From the NCBI GenBank assembly GCA_037349105.1, contig JAYJMM010000070.1, positions 868,001 to 932,000 of the forward strand: a DNA stretch of 64,000 bases. The letters are read 5' to 3'. Below are positions 56,229 through 64,000 of the stretch, piece by piece. Position numbers and translations under genes: made by a program. Numbering within the stretch: the first letter of the stretch is position 1; each line of letters starts with the position of its first letter. The DNA comes from Limnomonas spitsbergensis (taxonomy: Eukaryota; Chlorophyta; Chlorophyceae; Chlamydomonadales). The notes under the pieces are model-generated. The model worked only from the letters and a program-made list of their open reading frames with translations, searched no databases and was not told the origin of the DNA.

Positions 56229-59200
56229 CAGCGTGACCCCCGAGGAATGGATCCTGGTCGTGATGGGATTCTTCTTTCTTGGCAGGTGCGTATGTTGTTG
56301 GGGGGCCATTTCTCTGCTGGGTTGCGCTTAGCCCCCAAACCCCGGTCAGTGGTCGTGAAGGGATTCATTGTGCTTGTCAGGTAGATGGAGTCAAGGGTTC
56401 AGCGCTCTGTTGGACCTGAATTAAACCTTTACCCAATATTCCCCGGCCATGAGGGCATTCGTCCTGCCTGGCAAGTGGGCGGCATATAGGGTTCAGTGCT
56501 TTGTCGATTTGGTTGATATTATGAACTCATGAAGCCCTGAACTCCTTAGCTCCTGACCTCAGAACCCCAGGCCCCCCTGAGCCTTAACCCTGAATCCTGA
56601 ACCCCCAACTCTGGGTATGGTTGGGTTCTTCATGCTCAGCAGGGAGGTCGCCATTGCAGCCTCAATGCTCCCACCCTCCAGCTTTTGATTGCTCCAGGAA
56701 AAGGCTGCTGGGAGGCGATGCATCTGGGCTGTGCTGCCGCAACAACAGCAGCCACTGCCCTCTCACCGTCCTTGCTTATCGAAATTTTAGACTAGCATTC
56801 TTGCTTTCTCAGGCTGCATGTTTCTCTCTGCCCCCCTACTCATTATCACCCCCTGCAGTCCAGGAGCTTCTACTTGATCTTACCCCCTGATCTTACCTAG
56901 TTTAAGCCAGGTCTTTTATTATCATCACCTCCAGGGGTTCATGAGCGTCCACACATACGTTACCTAGTGAAGAGTTTAGTCTTGTTTTTTCCTTCGATTG
57001 AAGTTTCCCTCTTGATCCCCCCCCCCCTGCATGGCACGTCATCCCCCGCAGGGAGTCCAGGAGCTTCGACACCCCCCCGCCGCTCCCAGTTGCGCAGGAG
57101 CCAGCAGTGCAGCGCCCATTGCCCGCTGCTCCAGCTCTAAAACCATCCATTGCTGATCTCATCGACTGCGTGCGCAAGATGGTGAAGGGCGAGTTGGAGG
57201 GTGCGGAGTCTGTTATGACCGGCGTGCCGTCGGGGCAGCTGATTTCCATCTCAAAGGCGGAGCGGCTGCCGTCCGCCTCCAAGTCGGGGCAGCTGATGCC
57301 CGTCTCTCAGTTAGGGAAGGGTGGCCAGCCAGTCTTGCAGCTGCTGGGGCTCGTCGGAGAGGGATCGGTGGGTTCGTGTCCTTGCAGTCAGGGCAGTTAG
57401 GGTATTCGGCTTAGGGTTAAGAGTTAAGGGTTAGGGATTTGGGCTTCAGGGTTCAGGGTATAAAGGTTTTAGGGCTAAGGTTTGAGGGTTTGGCTGCTTT
57501 GGGCTTGCACTAAAGACAGAAGTTGGGGTTTGTATGGATTTCCGCGGGTTCTAGATCTGTAAAATATGAACCCTGCTTACAATGGCCTTTGCTGCACGTT
57601 GTTGTCCAAACTAAATCTGCTCTTCTACCCACTGAAAACATTTTTGCCGGCCACGCAGTATGGGAAGGTGTACAAAGGCCTGTGGCGAGGCTCCACAGTT
57701 GCAGTGAAGGTCATGTCACTTCAAACGGTGGCGGGGGTCGATAAGGTGAGGTTGGGGGAGGGGCCGCTCTGCCGGTGTCATATAGCAACACGAGCTTCTG
57801 CACATCAAGCAACTACAAAACAACTGTCTGCTCCTAGGCTGGAGCGCTCACCAGCATGTATGAAGAATGTGTGGAGCGCACATCAGGATGTATGCAGGGT
57901 GACCATGCTTGCCCTGCACAGCAACCTGAACAACTGAGCCCCACATCAAAAACAATTCAAAATAACTGGAATATGCAACCTGGCTTGCTTGATCGTCAAG
58001 AGGTGTGAATATTGGCCTGGCTTGTTTGATCATCAAGAAGTGTGAACAGTGACCTGGCTTGTTTGATCACCAAGAAGTGTGAATAATGATCTGGCTTGTT
58101 TGCTCACCAAGAAGTGTGAACAGTGACCTGGCTTGTTAGCTCCGCAAGAAGTGTGAACAGTGACCTGGCTTGTTCCTCGCAGCGTGAGCGCATGGCCATC
58201 ATGGAGGCGGCCATCAGCAGCTCCTTGTCACACCCAAACATCGTGCAGGTTTGGACAGGGTGTGAATGGGGTGGATGGGGTGTGGATAGGGTGTGGTGCT
58301 TGTCATGGAGGCGGCCATTGGAAGCTCCTTGTCACACCCCAACATCATGACCCGTGTGGACGGTATGGGTGGGGTGTGGATGGGTGTGGAAGTGTGGATA
58401 GGGTATGTGTTCATCATGGAGGTGGCCATGAACACCTTTCAACTATCCCAAGCACCTAGAGCCCCGGTCCCTCATGCACCTCCATACAGCCGGGGCCCGC
58501 CACGGCCACTCTGGGCTTAAGGTTCAGTCTGCCCAGATGTTGGGCTTTTGTAAGCTGCTCAGTTCCCTGAAGCCTCTTGCCTGCAAGGTGATGAGCTGTC
58601 ACTCTGGTTCCAAATCCCAGCCTGCGCACAGACACATGGCTGGAAAACAAACAGATCTTTATGGTGCTGATCCTTGCGATGTTGTTTTCCAGCCTGCCCT
58701 CTGGCTGTTGCTGCCCAAGTGCAGCTGAAGCCTCAATGAGCTGTCGCCGCGATTTGAAATCCCAGCCAGCCTGCCTGACTGACTGCTGCCTGCTGCACGC
58801 AGACATTTGAATGTAGGTTCAACCCGATCTACGAGGGCCAAAGCAACTCAGGACAGGTAGGCCTGTGCTCCAGGGTCGGCTCGGAGGCGCCAGACACGCC
58901 CGCCACAGCAAGTCGGAAGCCCCTGAGCCCTGTGGACGTAAGCAGTGGGGGGCTATTGCGTCTGACAAGCCGGCTGAGCCCATCAGCCTCTCAGACCTAT
59001 CGGACCCAACAGAGCGTGATCGGATTCCAGGTGAACAGAGGGTGCCAGGGGGAAGGAAGAGGGTTTAGGGTTTAGGAAGTTGTGAAATTTAGGTGGTGTA
59101 AGGTTTCAGGCAATTGCGAAACTAGGGGTTATAATTCAAATTTGGTGTGAATGTTAATTGCTCAGTGGGGCTTAATGTCTGTCGCAAGCACGTGAAAAGT

Positions 59201-62200
59201 GGATGGCAGGTCAGAATCAAGGGTGGTTTTAGAATGTCACGTTTTGGGTGTAGGGTTCAGGGTTAAAGGATTGTGGTGTAGGTTTTAGGGTCAAGCGTTT
59301 GTGTGCAGGGTTAAGGGTAATGTGTGAAGGGTTTAGGGTAATAATCGCTTCAGAGTGTAGGGTTTAGGGTCATTGGTGCATGTCGGTGTTTCAGTCCTGC
59401 AAAGGGAGACCCGGATGTCACCTCTTGCTCACTAGGGTCGGTCACACTCCCTGTTTTGGGCATCATGGCAGTGATCTATCCCTGGCAAGGCGGCAAGCCC
59501 TCTTCAAGCTGATGGGCCCCTCTGGCTGAAAGATAGACAGGCCTAATAAGCGAGCCCAAATGGAAGCGCAAGCTTTAGGCGAAGTAGCTAGACTCTGCTA
59601 CTATTTGGGAATGGGAGCGGCTCGGATGTGGCCTTGCTTGGCCCCGAGCTGTGCTGCTCTGCTTACTCCTCATGTTCCTGCGGGGAGCGTGGTTTTCTTA
59701 ATTCGTTTCAAGTGTGTATACAGTAGATTCTGACTGCCTTACCTCGGGTATGAATTAATCATGTATGACTGCCTTGGGGCAAACAATGGACACGGACTCT
59801 CCATTTCCGCCTGAAGTTTCAAAACCATAAACCCTTAACCCTAAACCCTAAACCCTAAACTAGGCCCTGGCAATTGAGAATTCTTGTCGTCATTGAATCC
59901 CTCATCCTGAAATAATGTCAATTTTGAGGGAAGTCAATTCAAATCTACTGTGTTTGAAAACCCTGAACTCTTACCCTGAACTCGTTCAATGAAGCCCTAC
60001 AGCACATATCCTTAACCCTACACCAAACCCTGCACCGTCAATTACTTATCTAGTCACCTTATCAATCACCTTATGAGCTGATGCCTCCTTGCTGTCGATA
60101 CCCAATTTAGGTCCAGCTGGTCCTAGAGTTCTGCAATCACGGTTCCTTGAGATATGCGCTAGATACAGATGCCTTCCGCAAGATCAGCGCTGAGGGCGGC
60201 GGCAATGCCAGTAAAGTTAACTACTGCGCGGTGCTGGAGACGGCGGCGGACATTGCTCGTGGCATGACGCACTTGCACATGCTCAATGTGGTGCACTCCG
60301 ACATTAAGGTGCAGTAGTGCGGTAGTTGAGTTTGTAACTACCAGCACCTGTTATTTGTCTATTGGTACGGACCGATGATGACCATGAGTTAAAACAATCA
60401 TTCATTTGTCGATGGGCATATCTGATTTACCGCCCGCTTCTACAATGCCTTCCTTTATTCCTGCCTTACTTCCTGCCTTCATTCCTTCCTGCCTTAATCC
60501 CTGCCCTAATCCCTGCCTTAATCCCTGCCTTAATCCCTGCCTTAATCCCTGCCTTAATCCCTGCCTTAATCCCTGCCTTAATCCCTGCCTTAATCCCTGC
60601 CTTAATCCCTGCCCTAATCCCTGCCTTAATCCCTGCCCTAATCCCTGCCTTAATCCCTGCCTTAATCCCTGCCTTAATCCCTGCCTTAATCCCTGCCTTA
60701 ATCCCTGCCTTAATCCCTGCCTTAATCCCTGCCTTAATCCCTGCCTTAATCCCTGCCCTAATCCCTGCCTTAATCCCTGCCTTAATCCCTGCCTTAATCC
60801 CTGCCCTAATCCCTGCCTTAATCCCTGCCCTAATCCCTGCCTTAATCCCTGCCTTAATCCCTGCCTTAATCCCTGCCTTAATCCCTGCCTTAATCCCTGC
60901 CTTAATCCCTGCCTTAATCCCTGCCCTAATCCCTGCCTTAATCCCTGCCTTAATCCCTGCCTTAATCCCTGCCCTAATCCCTGCCTTAATCCCTGCCTTA
61001 ATCCCTGCCCTAATCCCTGCCTTAATCCCTGCCTTAATCCCTGCCTTAATCCCTGCCCTAATCCCTGCCTTAATCCCTGCCTTAATCCCTGCCTTAATCC
61101 CTGCCTTAATCCCTGCCCTAATCCCTGCCTTAATCCCTGCCTTAATCCCTGCCCTAATTCCTGCCTTAATCCCTGCCTTAATCCCTGCCTTAATCCCTGC
61201 CTTAATCCCTGCCTTAATCCCTGCCTTAATCCCTGCCTTAATCCCTGCCCTAATCCCTGCCTTAATCCCTGCCTTAATCCCTGCCCTAATCCCTGCCTTA
61301 ATCCCTGCCCTAATCCCTGCCTTAATCCCTGCCTTAATCCCTGCCTTAATCCCTGCCTTAATCCCTGCCTTAATCCCTGCCTTAATCCCTGCCTTAATCC
61401 CTGCCTTAATCCCTGCCTTAATCCCTGCCCTAATCCCTGCCTTAATCCCTGCCTTAATCCCTGCCTTAATCCCTGCCTTAATCCCTGCCTTAATCCCTGC
61501 CTTAATCCCTGCCTGCTCTGTCTACATCACCTAAACAAACAACACCACGACTCGTACCAGTATCAGACCACTCCCTATCTTCTGTGAATGCAGGCCAGGA
61601 ATATTCTGTTGACGCGGAACTCCAGCGAGGCCCGAGGCGTGGTTGCCAAGGTGTCAGACTTTGGCTTATCCATCAAAATGAACCACGCCGAGACGCACCT
61701 AAGCAGCATGTTTCAGGGCACCCACACTCACATGGCCCCAGAGGTGCTGGAACGCGGCTGCTTGGGGAAGGCGGCCGACGTGTGAGTGGTGAAGTGTTTG
61801 TTAGCCTGACGTGTTTGTGAGTGGATGTGTGACGTGTTTGTTAACCACATGTTTCTGAGTGGACGTGTGACGTCGTTGTTAACCTCATGTTCCAGTTGAT
61901 GCACACACACATGGCCCCGGAGGTGTTGGAGCGCGGCTGCTTGGGCAAGGCGGCTGATGTGTGAGGGGTGGAAATTGAAAGTGTTGTGATGTGAGCGGTT
62001 GGAGAATAGAAGAATGGTTTTTAAGCTGGTGCATACCCGCTGGGACCTACTGACCGCTCAGACGTGTGGGGCTGGTAGGGGATGAGCAACCCCAAGGCCA
62101 TGCACAGCTAGGACCATGGTGCAGCCATGCCACCTCCTATGCATGGGGGACAGGAACATGGAACTCAAAAACCCGATCCAAGGTGTAGGCATACCTACAT

Positions 62201-63479
62201 TCCATGCGATGGGGTAGGAGCTTGGCACTCGGCGTCCTGAACAGTGGGAGAGAGAGGATCGGCGTGATGAGCGATCGAAGCAACGACAATTGTTCCTATT
62301 TCACTGTGCCTGATTGTAACTGATAATTGACGGTGCTGATGTGGCATGGGCCCATGCTGCATTACCTCCTCAATCGTTGCGGTGCGGATGTGGCTTCGGC
62401 CCAGGCTGCGCTGTTTCCTAACTCCCACGCCCCTCACGGGGCGTAGCTTTCATTCTTTTTATCTCCTCAATCCCTGCACTCCCGCGTAACACACCTTTCC
62501 TTCCTTCTTCCCAGGCAGGACTGGTCATGGTTGATCAAGTTTTGTGAACAATGTCCGATAAGACAGCATCAACCAACGGTAGCAGCTTGTGACACAAGCT
62601 GGGGATTATTATTATGTGATCGGGAGGTCTCAGTACAAAAAACACGGCCACAAAATCACCGCAATTACCATTACAAGCAGCCTCATTCACTTCCCTCATT
62701 TCCTTTCTTGTTGCTTATCCGTTGCCAACAGTTATGCTTTTGGCATCACCCTTTGGGAGCTGTACACTGCGGATGAGCCCTTTCGTGAATTCAACCGAGC
62801 CTACTTGAGCTACCAGATTGTCAAAGCGGGGCTGCGGCCGACGTGGCCACCGGGAACTCCGCCAGCCTACGCGGATCTGGCTCAGCGTTGCTGGGACAGG
62901 GCGTTGGAGAAGAGGTGAGAGAATTGGAAGCTGACCTCAGGTGCCGCTGTGACTGAGATAGGGCAGGTGGAGGCCGACTCCATTTCTCCCATCTAGGATT
63001 TCGGGGGGCGCCCAGGAAAGAGAAAAAGAAGAACGCTCATCATAAGGACAGTGAAGGAGTTTTGGGGCTTCCAAACCTGACCCAGACTGGCCCCGGGCAT
63101 ACAAAATTGACCTGTCAGAAGGCTTTTATTCATTTTGTTCCGCTCCTAATCTCGCAGCGCAGGCCTCCAGTCATATGTTCCACCACTCCACCAGCATCAA
63201 AAATGCCACAGCCCCGTCCTGCTATTGACACAACGCTAGTAAATGCAACCCTAGGCCATAAACCCTGAACCTGAACCCTGAGCCCTAAACCCAAAGCCCT
63301 GAATTCCAAACGCTAAACCCTTATCCCTGAACCCTTGACCTGCTGAATGCATGATGTCACCCCTGATGTCACCCTTGCTGCCCCTGCTGCTGGACGGGTT
63401 CAGGCCGACCTTCGAGGAGGCTTTGGGCGCTCTGGTGGGGATGAGGGCCGCGGAGGGAGGGTTGACACCCCCCCTACAG
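56229..63479 (+). CDS. Probable receptor-like protein kinase with complete catalytic core
   Basis: Well-supported exons: 57052-57367, 57659-57745, 58183-58248, 58803-59030, 60111-60308, 61594-61781, 62732-62914 and 63404-63479, with all phases matching. Two upstream candidates: 56229-56285, encoding a membrane helix (EEWILVVMGFFFLGR), and one from 56699 beginning KRLLGGDAS; the first joins in phase. Kinase landmarks: LVGEGSYGKVYKGLWRG (glycine loop), VAVKVM (ATP-binding Lys), MEAAISSSLSHPNIVQ (helix C Glu), LVLEFCNHGSLRYAL, VVHSDIK..ARNILL (catalytic loop, HSD replacing HRD), VSDFGLS (DFG), THTHMAPEVL (APE), YAFGITLWEL and a RPTFEEAL end. The D-x-K-x-x-N triad reads D-I-K-A-R-N, so activity is expected. 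The fold is TKL/MAPKKK-like as is common in Chlamydomonas. The 5' end is not located and the 3' end may extend past 63479. Confidence 0.8.
56340..56640 (+). repeat. Decayed copies of the transmembrane exon end and donor
   Basis: GTGGTCGTGAAGGGATTC (56350), GGCCATGAGGGCATTCGTCC (56447) and GGTATGGTTGGGTTCTTCAT (56615) echo CTGGTCGTGATGGGATTC of the exon 56229-56285, each followed by a GGCAG or TCAGG-like donor remnant. Confidence 0.5.
56853..56890 (+). repeat. Decayed copy of the 57052 exon start
   Basis: CCCTGCAGTCCAGGAGCTTC is followed by a CCCCC run, repeating CCCGCAGGGAGTCCAGGAGC at the real acceptor 57051. Confidence 0.55.
57975..58182 (+). repeat. 37-bp tandem repeat, six copies, ending in a real 3' splice site
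   Basis: CTGGCTTGTT with flanking GTGTGAACAGTGAC recurs at exact 37-bp spacing (57980, 58017, 58054, 58091, 58128, 58165). The last copy supplies the pyrimidine tract and CGCAG acceptor of the helix-C exon at 58183. Confidence 0.8.
58300..58438 (+). repeat. Two partial copies of the helix-C exon
   Basis: CATGGAGGCGGCCATT with GCTCCTTGTCACACCC (58304-58349) is nearly identical to the exon 58183-58248; a shorter TCATCATGGAGGTGGCCATG lies at 58411. Both lack a clean acceptor. Confidence 0.7.
59837..59860 (-). repeat. Perfect plant-type telomere motif, (CCCTAAA)3
   Basis: Three consecutive CCCTAAA units lie in an intron of the kinase gene. Degenerate TTAGGG/TTCAGGG-type motifs surround many other introns in the window. 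Interstitial position means it is not a chromosome end. Confidence 0.75.
60470..61515 (+). repeat. 12-bp minisatellite CCCTGCCTTAAT, about 87 copies
   Basis: A near-perfect array fills most of the intron between catalytic-loop exons 60308 and 61594. The only common variant is CTTAAT to CCTAAT. The period is a multiple of three, so two plus-strand frames stay open for about 390 codons (IPAL or NPCL repeats), but these are artefacts. Confidence 0.95.
61896..61960 (+). repeat. Duplicate of the APE-motif exon end with intact splice sites
   Basis: After GTTCCAG the sequence copies the end of exon 61594-61781: MAPEVLERGCLGKAADV is fully conserved and the donor GATGT|GTGAGG is kept. It has its own acceptor, but its phase at the 5' side differs from the preceding exon end. 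Confidence 0.75.
62027..62092. repeat. Dispersed repeat, copy 2
   Basis: CATACCCGCTGGGACCTAC and GACCGCTCAGACGTGTGGGG correspond to the copy at 38922-38990. Confidence 0.5.
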
Positions 63480-63730
63480 GTGCGCAGGCAGGGCTCCTCC
63501 CTCAGCCAACAAGTACCCAGGGTGTTTTTATCGTAAGTTGCGCTGGCAGGGTTCCTCCCCCAGCCACGGGGTCCAGCAGGGGTCCTCCCCTCCCCCAGTC
63601 AGCAGTCGCAGACAGGTGCGCAGGCAGGGTTCCTCCCCCAGCCACGGGGTACAGCATGGGTCCTCCCCTCCCCCAGTCAGCAGTCGCAGACAGGTGCGCA
63701 TGCAGGGCTCCTCCCCCAGCCAACAAGTCC
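63470..63730 (+). repeat. Tandem repeat carrying the donor of the last kinase exon
   Basis: ACAGGTGCGCAGGCAGGG at the real donor (63476) recurs near 63612 and 63692 within units of about 80-135 bp that also share CCACGGGGTCCAGCA and CCCCAGTCAGCAGTCGCAG blocks. Confidence 0.65.
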
Positions 63731-64000
63731 CATTGTCTTATCACCAGTTTGTAGCTGGCAGCAGCTTAGTTCGATATTTCTGAAGGCTGCCCAGTTTTTC
63801 TTGCCCGATGGTGTGAAACGGATGACTGATAGTGTGCAATTTTTTTGTGCGCTTGGAGCATGGAGTATTGTAGCCTCGTGATTTGAAACGAGGCATTCCT
63901 GGATGATTGGGGTCCGTTTATTTGTTAGCGCGGTTGGCTGCAATTCAGCTACTTCACGGCCTATGGTTGAGGCACCCTGGTGCAGCATACCCTGCTGCTT
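63731..64000. other. End of window, no supported gene
   Basis: No open frame with coding character. It may be 3' UTR or intron of the kinase gene, which could continue beyond the window. Confidence 0.3.

Noticed and set aside
58857..58873. Possible intron GTAGGCC...CTCCAG in the kinase gene
   Set aside because: It would be only 17 nt, too short to splice; reading through stays open and joins the next exon in phase.
59837..59860. Chromosome end or telomere
   Set aside because: Only three perfect units, inside an intron, with unique gene sequence on both sides.
60362..61587. Two overlapping 390-codon plus-strand open frames with IPAL or NPCL repeats
   Set aside because: They exist only because a 12-bp satellite without stop codons keeps frames open; the block is an intron between two phase-matched kinase exons.
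1..64000. Prokaryote-type defence, mobile-genetic or biosynthetic system
   Set aside because: Introns, signal anchors, plastid targeting and codon composition all indicate an algal nuclear genome; no such cluster is present.

Overview
The window is nuclear DNA of a green alga, most likely a chlorophyte of the Chlamydomonadales; I cannot name the species. The evidence is: many GT-AG introns whose phases close across exons; coding DNA rich in G+C and in CAG/CTG-type low complexity; a chloroplast-targeted protein; an ePK kinase split over many short exons; TGTAA poly(A) signals; and plant-type TTTAGGG repeats scattered in introns. There are no bacterial operons, rRNA genes, CRISPR arrays or recognisable tRNAs.

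Layout. 1-3.35 kb (+): 3' part of an Arg/Pro/Gly-rich protein ending in a GYF-like domain. 3.77-4.06 kb: a MITE-like inverted-repeat element with three relatives elsewhere. 4.8-5.9 kb (+): small four-helix membrane protein. 7.7-13.0 kb (-): large membrane protein with a central block that I recall from plants, plus an acidic tail. 13.2-15.5 kb (-): unknown gene. 17.2-33.2 kb (-): seven exons whose phases all close (11,730 nt, about 3,909 aa), forming a giant low-complexity protein with seven diverged copies of a motif centred on HRLWRERES-ASP-ARA. 34.0-38.6 kb (+): chloroplast-targeted protein of 230 aa with a 1.16-kb minisatellite in intron 3. 39.5-47.3 kb (-): signal-peptide protein resembling GH130/GH43-type beta-propellers. 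47.7-54.1 kb (+): type II membrane sulfotransferase-like enzyme, head to head with the previous gene over 368 bp. 56.2-63.5 kb (+): probable single-pass receptor-like kinase with a complete kinase core.

The two strongest observations are the HRLW-repeat giant protein and a genome-architecture pattern. In several unrelated genes here, short tandem repeats or decayed partial exon copies sit directly on exon-intron boundaries, copying the authentic 5' or 3' splice site together with a little exon sequence (41.1-42.5, 47.07-47.12, 50.4-51.1, 56.2-57.1, 57.98-58.44, 61.7-61.96 and 63.47-63.73 kb, probably 14.76-15.08 kb). This looks like recurrent local duplication anchored at splice junctions, and could be a route to alternative exons, intron growth or minisatellite birth.

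Functional links are limited. The beta-propeller protein and the sulfotransferase are both predicted to enter the secretory pathway and share one divergent promoter region, which suggests a joint role in extracellular or cell-wall glycan metabolism. Exon borders were called by eye from splice consensus, open frame and phase closure; they are not supported by transcripts.
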